This document shows, in pieces, positions 42,897 through 52,610 of a DNA stretch of 64,000 nucleotides. The notes below the pieces were generated by a model. It worked only from the letters and a program-made list of their open reading frames with translations, ran no database searches and had not been told where the DNA came from. Each line of letters begins with the position of its first letter. Position 1 is the stretch's first letter. The DNA is from RGEC01 sp964626685 (GTDB lineage: Bacteria > Bacteroidota > Bacteroidia > NS11-12g > UBA955): positions 183,377 through 247,376 of the forward strand of contig CAZVJY010000001.1 of the NCBI GenBank assembly GCA_964626685.1, read 5' to 3'. Position numbers and translations under genes: made by a program.

Positions 42897-43742
42897 TTAA
42901 GGAATATACTCAAAAGAACGTATCACCACTTCTACAGGCTTTCCGTCGGATGGGGGCAAACCACTCAAAAGCCACAAATTCATGCGGGCACGGGTGGTAG
43001 CACCGGGTGCTGGTATGATAATGGGATTCGAAACCCTGCCACCCTCAATTTTGGTCCTTACGGGATTGTTAAGGTTGAAACTCCAGCTTGCCAGCGGACT
43101 TCCTCCCGGGTAAACAGATCCGGTATAGGAGTTCCAAGTAACCTGATCTGCACGCCAGTTAAAGATATGGGTGCTGGGTTGTTTCAGCTTGCTCACCTGC
43201 ATTACAGGCTTAAAAGAACGCTCGCTGTATGCAATTGGATTGTCAAAAATTACCGGCTGCACGGAATACGTAAGGGTAAGGCTGTCATTGGCTCTGAACC
43301 ATTTGGAGAACTCAATGTCAACTTCACTGTTTGCCTGTTCCTGAAATGAATTGTCATCCCAGGTAAACAAACCCAGTACCACACGCTCATTGATATTGGC
43401 AACATCGCTCTCGATGCAGAACACATAGGTTCCGTAACCTGAATTTTCCGTACAGATAACTTCACTGCTTTGCCACCTGCCGTTAATTCTGGCAATGCGC
43501 AGATGCAAATATCCTTTGCTGTCAACCCAAACCATGCTGTCACTACCATTAAAATAATTGGGACCGGGACCCACTGGGCCCGTGCTGGATTTGATGTTCC
43601 AGCCGTAGCCGGAAAAGACCAAATCGCCTGAATCCCGTATTATCCGGCTCTTGTTATCCGGCGGATCAGATTGCTTACAGGAGTATACAGGCAACAGCAA
43701 CATTGCTGCCAAAGCGGGAATGAAATACAATATTCTGGTCAT
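42897..43742 (-). CDS. GH16-like beta-glucanase lipoprotein
   Basis: 281 residues with a lipoprotein signal (Cys at residue 22 in PVYSC). A concanavalin-like jelly roll is suggested by its strand pattern, and the GH16 catalytic motif ExDxE appears as NSEVDIEFSKWF, with nucleophile Glu140, Asp142 and acid/base Glu144. The ExDxE form is the one found in lichenase- and xyloglucanase-type GH16 enzymes. It is the last gene of the glucan operon and overlaps the GH3 stop by one base. A non-catalytic lectin remains possible, because outside the motif similarity to known GH16 enzymes could not be checked. Confidence 0.7.
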   Translation of the reverse strand: MTRILYFIPALAAMLLLPVYSCKQSDPPDNKSRIIRDSGDLVFSGYGWNIKSSTGPVGPGPNYFNGSDSMVWVDSKGYLHLRIARINGRWQSSEVICTENSGYGTYVFCIESDVANINERVVLGLFTWDDNSFQEQANSEVDIEFSKWFRANDSLTLTYSVQPVIFDNPIAYSERSFKPVMQVSKLKQPSTHIFNWRADQVTWNSYTGSVYPGGSPLASWSFNLNNPVRTKIEGGRVSNPIIIPAPGATTRARMNLWLLSGLPPSDGKPVEVVIRSFEYIP

Positions 43743-45976
43743 CAGGGTTTGTGGTTTATCGTTACGGTTTGCTGTCCGGCGAAGAAATGAAGGATACCGG
43801 ATGCCTTAAATGGTTTCATATCAGCGCCAATGTCTCCCACCTCGGAAAAGGGAACTTTAAGCGTAACAACAGCATCCTGCCCGGGCTTAAGATTGACCTT
43901 ACTAAATGCGCAAAGTTTTTTCTGGGAGGGTGTAACCGGGGCATATTCATCGCGGTAATACACCTGCACCACTTCTTTGCCTTCGCGACTTCCTGTATTT
44001 CTTACAATAACATTAATAACAAATGTATCATTTTGTGACGTTACCTTTAGTTCCCGGTAGTCGTAACGGGTAAAGGAAAGCCCATACCCAAAATCATACA
44101 ATGGTCTGTAGCCTTTATCGCCAAAATGAATATCATTGTCTTCTGTACGTTTACGGTCATAATGTACAATATCTCCTGATGAACGCGGGTAGGTAAAAGG
44201 CAAGCGGCCCGAAGGGTTTATTTTACCATACAATAAGTCCACCAGTGGCTTTGCTCCCTCCTGTCCGGGGATATAGGCATGTACCACGGCACGGCTTATT
44301 GCATCCAGGTCGGTTATGATGCGCGGCCTTCCCAACAGCAGCACCAATACCACAGGCACATTTCTGGCATTCAGCTGGTTCAGTGCAATTCGGTCTGCTG
44401 CAGGAATGGTAATGGCCAAATCATCAATGTTACCAGGGATTTCCGTGGCAGGCGTTTCCCCGAGGCAATACAGAACAACATTCGGTAACTGTTTCGATTT
44501 GCGCGTATTTCGGGCCACAAACTGTGCTGTTACCTCTGAAATATTTTCCTTGCCATAACCGGCTTTCAAAGCCTGTAGGATGGTTAATTTATTTGACTCA
44601 TTGAAACTTGTATCCTGACCCAGCCATGTTTGCGACCAGGCCCCGTTCAGGTAATTGAGGCTGTTGGCACCGTTGCCCATTACCCACACCTTTGATTCGG
44701 TCTTCAGCGGCAATATATCTCCCTTATTTTTTAGGAGGGTTATCGATTCGCCTACGGCATCATATGCCACCCGCGCAAAACTGTCTGAGCCGAATAACGG
44801 ATAATCGGTCAGCGATGGCAGGCTTACTTTTCCTTCAAGGCCTAAATCTGCTTTCAGTTTCAATATACGCCGCACAGACATATCCAGACGGCTTTCCGGA
44901 ATCTCCCCCGATTTTACCAGGTCCAGCAACAGTTCATTGAACTGAAAATCGTTGGGGGTCATACTCATATCGATACCCGCCATCACGGCCATTTTCACGG
45001 CATCCCTCAGCGTTTCAGCTACTTTGTGTGTGGTATGCAGTTTGTATACATCTTCCCAGTCGGTAACAGCCACCCCTTCAAAGCCCAGCTCTTCTCTAAG
45101 CAAGGTTGTGAGAATGGGATAGCTGGCATGAACCGGCACGCCATTCAACTCACCGGAGTTGATCATCAGGGTTTTAGCCTTCAACCGGATGGCTTCCTGA
45201 AATGTGGGCAGAAAATACGCCCTCAGTTCCCGTTCGCCAATCCAAACAGGGGTTCGGTCTTTGCCACTCAATGGGTAGCTGTAGCCCAGAAAATGCTTCA
45301 TGCAGGCTGCCACCTGCCCATTTCCGAAGGTATTGCCCTGATAACCAGTGATACAGGCATTTGTCATCTTTTTGGCCAGACACACATCTTCGCCATAGGT
45401 TTCGAAGAACCGCGACCACAGAGGTTGCCTGCCAATATCCAGCACCGGTGAAAAATTCCATGGAATGCCGGAGGCACGGGTTTCGTATGCAGTTATCCGG
45501 GCTGCAGCCTTCACCAACTCCGGATTCCAGGTAGCAGCCTGCCCGATTTGCTGTGGAAACAGGGTTGATCCGAGTGTATAATTGGCTCCATGAATCGCAT
45601 CGATGCCATACAAAACAGGAATGCCATGTTTAGTGTAAAGGCTATTTGCCTGTTGAATGCTGTCAATCAGTTCCAGCCAGCGCTTGCGGCTGAGGGCATG
45701 AAACCCGCATCCGCAGTTAAGCACGGATCCTACCTTGTAGCGCTGGAAAGCAAGACGAAGTTTGGCAGTATCCAGGCGGATGGGGTCAGCAACTTCACAT
45801 GTTTTGCCCACGGCAAGCACACCCAGGTCTATCTGCGACATTTGGCCTACTTTTTCTTCCAAAGTCATGGACTTCAGGCGGTTTTCCACCGCTGCATCGC
45901 GGCTGTTCTGTGCACTAATTGTATGAGAAAAGGCAAAAACAAGGATTGCCAGAAACATCTTTATGCCTGTATTCAT
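43742..45976 (-). CDS. GH3 beta-glucosidase (BglX-like)
   Basis: 744 residues with a signal peptide (KMFLAILVFAFSHTISAQ), so periplasmic. The N-terminal GH3 barrel has the nucleophile Asp in EGVAVTDWEDVYKLH (around residue 306) and the substrate-binding KHFLGYSYP. The second alpha/beta sandwich and a C-terminal fibronectin-like domain follow (FDFGYGLSFTRYDYRELKVT region). It should release glucose from beta-gluco-oligosaccharides made by the GH16 and GH-A enzymes of the same operon. Confidence 0.92.
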   Translation of the reverse strand: MNTGIKMFLAILVFAFSHTISAQNSRDAAVENRLKSMTLEEKVGQMSQIDLGVLAVGKTCEVADPIRLDTAKLRLAFQRYKVGSVLNCGCGFHALSRKRWLELIDSIQQANSLYTKHGIPVLYGIDAIHGANYTLGSTLFPQQIGQAATWNPELVKAAARITAYETRASGIPWNFSPVLDIGRQPLWSRFFETYGEDVCLAKKMTNACITGYQGNTFGNGQVAACMKHFLGYSYPLSGKDRTPVWIGERELRAYFLPTFQEAIRLKAKTLMINSGELNGVPVHASYPILTTLLREELGFEGVAVTDWEDVYKLHTTHKVAETLRDAVKMAVMAGIDMSMTPNDFQFNELLLDLVKSGEIPESRLDMSVRRILKLKADLGLEGKVSLPSLTDYPLFGSDSFARVAYDAVGESITLLKNKGDILPLKTESKVWVMGNGANSLNYLNGAWSQTWLGQDTSFNESNKLTILQALKAGYGKENISEVTAQFVARNTRKSKQLPNVVLYCLGETPATEIPGNIDDLAITIPAADRIALNQLNARNVPVVLVLLLGRPRIITDLDAISRAVVHAYIPGQEGAKPLVDLLYGKINPSGRLPFTYPRSSGDIVHYDRKRTEDNDIHFGDKGYRPLYDFGYGLSFTRYDYRELKVTSQNDTFVINVIVRNTGSREGKEVVQVYYRDEYAPVTPSQKKLCAFSKVNLKPGQDAVVTLKVPFSEVGDIGADMKPFKASGILHFFAGQQTVTINHKP

Positions 45977-45981
45977 ATGGA

Positions 45982-46671
45982 TTATCTGCTTTTTCTTACC
46001 AGTTTAATATTATCGAAATACACATCTCCGTCAGCCTCAAACTGTATGATAAACTGTTTTATCATATCGGGCTGGGCCTGAAATCGGTCAAAAGGAAATT
46101 CCGTGAGTGGAATCAGCGCTGTTGTCCATTGTCCGGGCATAATACGGCTGCCATTAAGGTATTTGGCGGAAAATCCGATAAAACACTGAGCGCCTGTGTA
46201 ATCTTCGAGTGCCAGAGCCAACGGCAAGGATTTCAAGGTGTCGGTTTGTGAACGGATCTGTATTTGAATGCAGGCGGAATCCAGTATGCCCGACAAATCC
46301 TTGGGTTGCCAGTTATCCCAGCCAAAGCCCATTCCTATCCATTTGCAGCCACCGGCTATTTTATCCCATTTGGCACGCATACAATAGGAACCGGAAGCAG
46401 GCCGATTGTCAACCTTTGTTACTGAAACACATGCCGACTCTTTGGATACCCAGATATCAGAGCCCATGCTTTCATCGAAAAGCTCCAGCGCACTGAAACC
46501 ACCGATATCAGCGATAGTTCGCGTTTCAGCATAATCGTACAGCTCCATTTTTTTCATACGAAGAACCCCTTTCGTTATGTGTACAGTATCCAAATTGCGT
46601 ACAGCCGTGTCCTGTGCGTGGAGGGCGCTGCACAGCAACATCAGGCTAAGAACACAAGACAATGCTTTCAT
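45982..46671 (-). CDS. Secreted CBM11/CIA30-like carbohydrate-binding protein
   Basis: 229 residues with a signal peptide ending SALHAQD. The body has the beta-sandwich pattern of CBM11/CIA30 domains: an opening ALELFDESMGSDIWVSKES, a middle CMRAKWDK and GMGFGWDNWQPKDLSGI, and a closing QFIIQFEADGDVYFDNIKLV. No catalytic motif is seen. It probably binds the glucan in the periplasm or at the surface. It lies five bases upstream of the GH3 gene. Confidence 0.65.
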   Translation of the reverse strand: MKALSCVLSLMLLCSALHAQDTAVRNLDTVHITKGVLRMKKMELYDYAETRTIADIGGFSALELFDESMGSDIWVSKESACVSVTKVDNRPASGSYCMRAKWDKIAGGCKWIGMGFGWDNWQPKDLSGILDSACIQIQIRSQTDTLKSLPLALALEDYTGAQCFIGFSAKYLNGSRIMPGQWTTALIPLTEFPFDRFQAQPDMIKQFIIQFEADGDVYFDNIKLVRKSR

Positions 46672-47675
46672 TACAGTTCCAGCGGGGCTTTCTCGGTGAA
46701 GATGAGATAGTCAATCTTGGTGCCGGCCGCACCCAGCGATGGATTGGCCAGATGCAGCATGGAAATGGTAACAATGCTATTCGGGTTGTGGCGGTTATTG
46801 CCTTTGTTGGGCGCCGGCTGTCCATTGCTAAGGTGTATCAAATCGCTGTATTTGAATGATACCATTTTCCAGCCCTGCCAGTTTACAATGATTTCCTTGT
46901 CAAACTGGTCGTCGGCACTGGCATCGAATACCTTGTTGTTGTTATCATCTTCTTTAAACTGAAATAGTACCCTGCTGGGATTGGGGGTTGCATCGCCATA
47001 AATAAGACAGTTGAAGTACACATCTTCAGGAACCGTGCTCAAAGACAGTGTGGGTGAGCCATAGGCAGACGCTGGAAAATCAATCAGGCCAATGAGCCAG
47101 TCCCAAGAGACCGTTCCGGCCATGTTCAGATAGTTTTTGCCCTGAACTGAAAAGCCATCGGTTTTTACCTTAAAATCCATATTGGCTCCAGATTGAATAA
47201 ACGTATTCCATTTTGCGTTCAGTCCGGTCTCGAAGTCAGCAATAACAAGCCCCTGAGGAACCCGTACCCCGTTAACACCCACATTCAAACTGAAGCTATC
47301 GGTAACCCCGGCAATTTTGAGCACGGCGCGGCAGGGTTCTGTGCGGAATGCAGGCAAAACGGTGGTAGTACCGTTCCATTCGGCATTTGCGGCGTTAATC
47401 TGACGGGATTTCCCGGAGATAATTTTTCTCGCTTTGCTCAAATCCCCGTAAATGGTAATGGTCCAGTCGCATTGCTTGGTGAATTCTGCACCAAAAACAA
47501 TGGTTTCCCCTTTTGAAAAATCAGCTGCACTTTTGCTTGCCGTGAAGGGTTTTACCATGCCAAACGGACCATTAAGATCTTCCAGGCTAGGGCCTTCAAA
47601 GGGCTTGTTTTCGCGCTTGCATGAAGCCAAAATAAACAACAGTGGCAATATGCGGTATAGTGTTTTCATATTCAT
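46671..47675 (-). CDS. Glycan-locus surface lipoprotein
   Basis: 334 residues with a lipoprotein signal (lipobox LASC, Cys near residue 19). An Ig-like N-domain (GETIVFGAEFTKQCDWTITI) is followed by a galactose-binding-like sandwich (LVIADFETGLNAKWNTFIQS to TKIDYLIFTE) that resembles the next gene's product. It takes the place that SusE/F-type binding lipoproteins occupy in canonical loci, but no SusD homologue is present. The stop overlaps the next ATG by one base. Confidence 0.6.
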   Translation of the reverse strand: MNMKTLYRILPLLFILASCKRENKPFEGPSLEDLNGPFGMVKPFTASKSAADFSKGETIVFGAEFTKQCDWTITIYGDLSKARKIISGKSRQINAANAEWNGTTTVLPAFRTEPCRAVLKIAGVTDSFSLNVGVNGVRVPQGLVIADFETGLNAKWNTFIQSGANMDFKVKTDGFSVQGKNYLNMAGTVSWDWLIGLIDFPASAYGSPTLSLSTVPEDVYFNCLIYGDATPNPSRVLFQFKEDDNNNKVFDASADDQFDKEIIVNWQGWKMVSFKYSDLIHLSNGQPAPNKGNNRHNPNSIVTISMLHLANPSLGAAGTKIDYLIFTEKAPLEL

Positions 47676-49402
47676 CAGAATGTCATGTTATAAATGGCCT
47701 GCATCTGTCCGATACTGTAATCCCGGTATGACTGGGCCTTGTTTTGAAATTGCATGCGCTGATACATGAGCGCCAGGTAAGTCTTGCCACCAAAGCGAAC
47801 ACGAAGTCCGGCTGCGGCCGTGCTGTGTTTTTGATTGGCTGAGAATCCTGCAAAATCGATAACCTCGGTATATTCGTTGCGCACGGCCATCATATCGTTT
47901 CCTTTGCCTTGCAGCACAGTATAGCCACCCAGCAAATCAATGTCCTTCATCACCTCTACTTCCATACCGGCCGACCATTGCAGAGAAGTCAAGTCCAGCT
48001 CTTCATACGCGCGGGTGCTTTTACGCCGGGTGTTCTGGTCACAGGCAGACAATAGCAACTTCGCTTGTTTTTTTAAACCCAGCAGCTTTCCTGCATCGCA
48101 GATTATATCCAGGCGGGTCATATCCATCTTTTTCAGCTCGGGTGTTCCCTGCCCTAAAATTTCAGATAAACGCCAGCGTTGCGCATCGATTGTTATAGTA
48201 TTTTTTACAATATTATACTTTGCCTTTGCATAAAAACCCTGCCTGTTAAAGGTCGCTATTCCATATGGAAGCACATTGTTTATTAAAGGATTGTAGGCCA
48301 TCAGCCTTGTATTGATACCGGTGCGGTAGAGATTGGTGTTGCCAATAAAATCCAACAGATGAAGAGGCCGGTCTATCTGCATTTGGGTATAGCGGTTATA
48401 CAATAAGGGTTGTGCATTGTAATCGATACGCTTGGACTGCGCAGCCATACTCCTGAAATCGGGTCCCACATTGATATAACCCGCTTCGGCCTCCCAGCGT
48501 TTGCTGCCGGGAGCAACTTTTACAAAACCATGAACAAAAAAGTCCTGCAGGTGTGGTGATGCGGTATCATGCACCATGCGGTAGGATGAATTGCCGGCTT
48601 CGCCTCCGAATGTGAACAGCTGTTTGGTGATTGCCTGCTTCCATTCCCAAGACAAGGTTTGCACCGTATTCTGAAACAACAGTGGTTGTGTTGCGGTTTC
48701 CTTAACATCAAAAATGCGGCTGATATTGTAAGCCAGGGTGGCCTTTTTGTTCCATACCCAGTTGGCGGTTGCCCCTGTGTGCAGGCGTTCGGGCTGGCTG
48801 CCGAAATTGGTGGCATTCAAACGGGTAAGGTATCCATGAAAGTTCCAGTCAGATTTGAGTTTTACGGATTCCAATCCAAAATCTGCCGCCGCTCCCTGTT
48901 GCCGCCAGGTTCCGGGCACGAAAAAGGATTCGTAGTTTACAATATCCCGCTGAAGATCAAATACTGCAGGCTGCTGCATGCACCGGTCCTCATCGTGGTT
49001 CCAGAAAGTAAACGGTGTCTGTTTAAGGTTGATATCACCCAGCTGGTAACGGACTTTATCGGCAATCACGCCTTTTAACCAAAGCTGACGAACATCAAAG
49101 GATACGCCCGCACCCCAGAAACCGCCAAAACGGTTATTGATGCGAATCATACCCAGTATTTCGGTGTTTTTATTGGGTCGAATATTGAAACCCAAATCTA
49201 TAAGGGCATATCCACCGGCGTTTTTGGGAGCAGTGACCTTGTCAGGAACACTGTCCTTCACTTGCAATTCGGAGTTGGCCAAAACCGAACGCGCACCCCC
49301 TTTCATACTAAACTTGGGGCTGTTTTGTGCAAGCATTACCATAGGCATTGCCGCTGCAAGGAAACCGAAAATTTTAATGCTATTGCGTATGAGTATTTTC
49401 AT
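47675..49402 (-). CDS. Outer-membrane beta-barrel protein, glucan locus (second of two)
   Basis: 575 residues from the ATG at 49402, which forms TGATG with the previous stop and starts a signal peptide (IFGFLAAAMPMVMLAQ); an in-frame ATG at 49438 lies inside the upstream gene. The remainder is alternating amphipathic strands with aromatic ends, finishing MQAIYNMTF, as in a large barrel. It has no TonB plug, SusC or porin signature I recognise. A shared segment (QLGDINLKQTPFTFWN here, IQTGGINWYSLTPFTFFS in the neighbour) suggests the two barrels are distant paralogues. It may carry glucan oligomers through the outer membrane or organise surface enzymes. Confidence 0.6.
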   Translation of the reverse strand: MKILIRNSIKIFGFLAAAMPMVMLAQNSPKFSMKGGARSVLANSELQVKDSVPDKVTAPKNAGGYALIDLGFNIRPNKNTEILGMIRINNRFGGFWGAGVSFDVRQLWLKGVIADKVRYQLGDINLKQTPFTFWNHDEDRCMQQPAVFDLQRDIVNYESFFVPGTWRQQGAAADFGLESVKLKSDWNFHGYLTRLNATNFGSQPERLHTGATANWVWNKKATLAYNISRIFDVKETATQPLLFQNTVQTLSWEWKQAITKQLFTFGGEAGNSSYRMVHDTASPHLQDFFVHGFVKVAPGSKRWEAEAGYINVGPDFRSMAAQSKRIDYNAQPLLYNRYTQMQIDRPLHLLDFIGNTNLYRTGINTRLMAYNPLINNVLPYGIATFNRQGFYAKAKYNIVKNTITIDAQRWRLSEILGQGTPELKKMDMTRLDIICDAGKLLGLKKQAKLLLSACDQNTRRKSTRAYEELDLTSLQWSAGMEVEVMKDIDLLGGYTVLQGKGNDMMAVRNEYTEVIDFAGFSANQKHSTAAAGLRVRFGGKTYLALMYQRMQFQNKAQSYRDYSIGQMQAIYNMTF

Positions 49403-51255
49403 CAAAAGAATATTTTTAATTCCACAGTGGTTTCCCATCCGCGGTATCGGTCTTTACTGAAGCTGCGGTCTCTGTAATACATTTTTCTCTGCCTGATATA
49501 CAGGCCTGCACCTTTGCTCATTTCGATATCGAAGCCGGTGGCAATACCATAGCCTTCCTGGTTTTTGGGCCTTCGGCTGATGGCATCGGTACGGGTATCG
49601 TAATTGGCTATTATTCTCTCTGCGCCGGCATAGTTGCACCATACCAGGTTTTTGGCCAGTTTCAGATAAGACTCCAGCTGGTGATAATACGTGCGGAGAT
49701 AGGCTTTTTCCGTAAACACGGTAAAGGGAGAGGCAAAAGACTGAACCGAAGCGTAGGTACCGAGGTAATTTATAAAGAGATCTTTCCCGGCGAGCTGCGT
49801 TTTATATTTGATTTGAAGTTCAGCGGTATTGAAATATTTATCGTCCAGCGGAACCTTGCGGGAATCTACATTTACCAGATCAACAGATTCAAAAACACCG
49901 CGGTATACTTTGGTGAGGTTGGCATAAGGCCCCACTCCGGCAGGAAAAGACCAGCGCCAGAATCGCGATAAGGCCAGGTTGTTTACCGGGTGCGAATAGG
50001 TTATTTGTGTAGCAATACGCTCCAGTTCGCGGGCAATGCTATAACCCGCATTGATGCGAAACCGACCTGCTTTGGTTTCAGAGTTTAGTTCTATCCCAGT
50101 GCGATTATTCGTCAGTTGGCCTACCGGCACCATAGCGCTGGAAAAAGGCGCCAGCACCAGCTGTGCATCGCTTTGAGCCCCTGTATTATTACCTTCGGCA
50201 ATGGCTGAATTCCAGAATACACTGCTGTTGTTGATGACCTTTGGACTGATGCGGAAGTAATGGATTTGAAGGGGTATCCGAAGCACGCGCTGCGGGATGT
50301 CCAGTTTCAGCGAGATCGCTTCACCCCAGCCCTTATTGTATGAATTACTATAATACCGTCCGGCACCGGTTTCACCGTATACTTTCCAGCCATTTTTCTG
50401 CCATACAAACTCGGCAGTATGCACGGAAAAGCCGAGGGTACTGCTCAGCAGTGAATCTGAATATGTTTGGTTATTAAACGTATTGAGGCTGATGTATCGG
50501 TTATCGTCGCCTTTTTTAATTTTTCCGCCCAGGCTGTGATTGGGCAGTGGGGTCATACCACCATTCAGCTGCGTTTTGCCGTACATCAGCACCCCAGAAA
50601 AACCATGCGGCAGGTTGCTGCCTTCAAGAATCAGCCCCTGAAATGCCTGTCTGCCCCAGCGGGTATCCTGGTTCATGGCGCCGGTCTGATAAAAGGTCTG
50701 GTAGCGATCCATGGCATTGCGGGTCATTGGGTCCCATGGGTTGCGCTCGAATACGGTAAAACGGTTAAATCCAGGGTTGGAAAAGAAAGTAAAGGGTGTT
50801 AGGGAATACCAGTTTATGCCACCTGTTTGTATCTGCAAGGTACCTTTCTCAAAATCATGGGTACCGGTGAGGCTAACGCCAAGGTTAAGCCCTTTTACAT
50901 TTTCAGCCATTCCGCCTCCCATCATGGGTGTCCACAGGTAAAAATCTGTGTAAAAACGGGTGTTGGGGGATATACTTCCGCCCAGGTTAAGCAACAGTTG
51001 CGGTATCTGGCTGTCATCACCCACAAAAATATTTAATGGGGTATTCATCTGTTCGGTATAACCTTCCTGCAGATGGCGCACATTGGTGATAAACCTGTAA
51101 TAGCCTGACACCTGGAAGCGTTCAAGGGTAGGTATGGGTGCTTTGGGATGCACACCCGGCGTTTCACTTAGCTTAGCTGTATCCTGTGCAGTGGCAGACA
51201 TTGCCACAGCAGCCAGCCAAACAGAGCATACAATATGAATGTATTTCTTCATCAT
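49402..51255 (-). CDS. Outer-membrane beta-barrel protein, glucan locus (first of two)
   Basis: 617 residues with a signal peptide (IHIVCSVWLAAVAMSATAQ). The body is repeated amphipathic strands ending GWETTVELKIFF, an outer-membrane barrel terminus. It is not a TonB receptor: there is no plug domain or carboxypeptidase-like N-domain. It precedes its distant paralogue with a one-base overlap and overlaps the GH-A gene's stop by four bases. Confidence 0.6.
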   Translation of the reverse strand: MMKKYIHIVCSVWLAAVAMSATAQDTAKLSETPGVHPKAPIPTLERFQVSGYYRFITNVRHLQEGYTEQMNTPLNIFVGDDSQIPQLLLNLGGSISPNTRFYTDFYLWTPMMGGGMAENVKGLNLGVSLTGTHDFEKGTLQIQTGGINWYSLTPFTFFSNPGFNRFTVFERNPWDPMTRNAMDRYQTFYQTGAMNQDTRWGRQAFQGLILEGSNLPHGFSGVLMYGKTQLNGGMTPLPNHSLGGKIKKGDDNRYISLNTFNNQTYSDSLLSSTLGFSVHTAEFVWQKNGWKVYGETGAGRYYSNSYNKGWGEAISLKLDIPQRVLRIPLQIHYFRISPKVINNSSVFWNSAIAEGNNTGAQSDAQLVLAPFSSAMVPVGQLTNNRTGIELNSETKAGRFRINAGYSIARELERIATQITYSHPVNNLALSRFWRWSFPAGVGPYANLTKVYRGVFESVDLVNVDSRKVPLDDKYFNTAELQIKYKTQLAGKDLFINYLGTYASVQSFASPFTVFTEKAYLRTYYHQLESYLKLAKNLVWCNYAGAERIIANYDTRTDAISRRPKNQEGYGIATGFDIEMSKGAGLYIRQRKMYYRDRSFSKDRYRGWETTVELKIFF

Positions 51256-52610
51256 GGCTGGTCAAAACTTTGTAAATCGTATCTCTTAAATCTGAGTTTT
51301 TTACTGCCTTCCGGAGCAGCTGCATCCCTCACCAGAAAAGGCATATTGGCATAGGCAACCTTGTTTTTATAGTGTATAGTTACAAACAAACGGTACGCGC
51401 CGGACTGGCGGGGTGCTTTGAACTGCAGTTCAAAATCGTTGGCTTTTTTAATAAACCCGCTTATTTCAGATGCCTCATTTTCAAGATCGCCACCGGCTTT
51501 TTTATCATCGCTTTCTGCGAGCATTTTCCATTCTATTCTGTAACTGCGCGGACTATTGCTTTCCTCCGCTGTGGCCCTCAGCAGGACTGCTTTCACCAGT
51601 GCACTGTTCAAAGAACCCGCATCAACCGTAATATTATCTGAGGCTACTTTTGAATTGATGAACAGTCCGTTTACTGAGGGGGTGGGGGTTACAGGCCATT
51701 TACCATTCCACAGCCTGTATAAATTGTCTATTGCCTCGGTTTGTTTGTTTTCTTTTGTAAACAGGCCGTACCATGTGAGGGTATACTCCTGTTTTTGTCC
51801 CCATAAAAACACATAGGAACCAATACAATGCTGGCTATCCGCCTTAATGTACTTTATATACCGATCCCAGTACACATCGGCTTTTTCGCGGCTAGTTTGC
51901 TCGATTGCCGCATTCCAGGATGTTACCGGCGATTCCCAGTGTCCATTGGGCCCCCATTCGGTTATCATGTAAGGACCGTTCCAGCCAAACCGTCCTATGT
52001 TTTTGGGTACACCAGCAATATCACCGTAGGTATTTATACCATAAACATCAATATCAGGAGCTTTTTCGAGAATATGCTGTACCTCCATGGAATCCAGTCC
52101 TGCCGTGACGGTACAGGTGGGATGGTTGGGGTCCGTTTCGTGTATATATTTTGCTATAGCCTGAATGCTATGCCACACTTTGGTATTGCTGTAAAACAGA
52201 TCCACCTCATTGCCAATACCCCACATCAACAGGGCGGGATGGTTTTTATAGCGGTCCACCACCGATTTAAAATGCTGTATTTGTTTCTGTACAGCCAGAT
52301 TATTATCGTAGTCAAATCCGTGGCGCTCATGCTGCACCCACATTCCAAGCATCACCATTAATCCTTTGCTATAGGCCTCATCCAATATGCGCTGCGCATC
52401 GTCTATTCCCCAGGTGCGGATGGTATTGCCGCCACAATCTACGAGCAGGTCAAGCTGAACCGTTCCTCCGGCGCCTTTGATGTAATAGGGCTGTCCGTTC
52501 TTTAGCAATTGCCACTGCCCGTTTTTTTGGACAACCTTAATCATGGCAGGCTGCGCTAACACTGGAAGGTGTGCCGCAATGAAAATTAATATGAATGCAA
52601 TTACTCTCAC
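51252..52610 (-). CDS. Clan GH-A glycosidase (GH2-C/GH72-like barrel)
   Basis: 452 residues with a signal peptide (VIAFILIFIAAHLPVLAQ). A TIM barrel of about 290 residues holds NTIRTWGIDDAQRILDEAYS, the acid/base Glu in LMWGIGNEVD (around residue 134) and the probable nucleophile Glu in YMITEWGPNGHW (around 217). A C-terminal Ig-like domain (AVLLRATAEESNSPRSYRIE onward) follows. The barrel resembles GH2 catalytic domains and fungal beta-1,3-glucanosyltransferases, but the family is not certain. It is the first enzyme after the regulator, whose stop it overlaps by one base. Confidence 0.7.
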   Translation of the reverse strand: MRVIAFILIFIAAHLPVLAQPAMIKVVQKNGQWQLLKNGQPYYIKGAGGTVQLDLLVDCGGNTIRTWGIDDAQRILDEAYSKGLMVMLGMWVQHERHGFDYDNNLAVQKQIQHFKSVVDRYKNHPALLMWGIGNEVDLFYSNTKVWHSIQAIAKYIHETDPNHPTCTVTAGLDSMEVQHILEKAPDIDVYGINTYGDIAGVPKNIGRFGWNGPYMITEWGPNGHWESPVTSWNAAIEQTSREKADVYWDRYIKYIKADSQHCIGSYVFLWGQKQEYTLTWYGLFTKENKQTEAIDNLYRLWNGKWPVTPTPSVNGLFINSKVASDNITVDAGSLNSALVKAVLLRATAEESNSPRSYRIEWKMLAESDDKKAGGDLENEASEISGFIKKANDFELQFKAPRQSGAYRLFVTIHYKNKVAYANMPFLVRDAAAPEGSKKLRFKRYDLQSFDQP

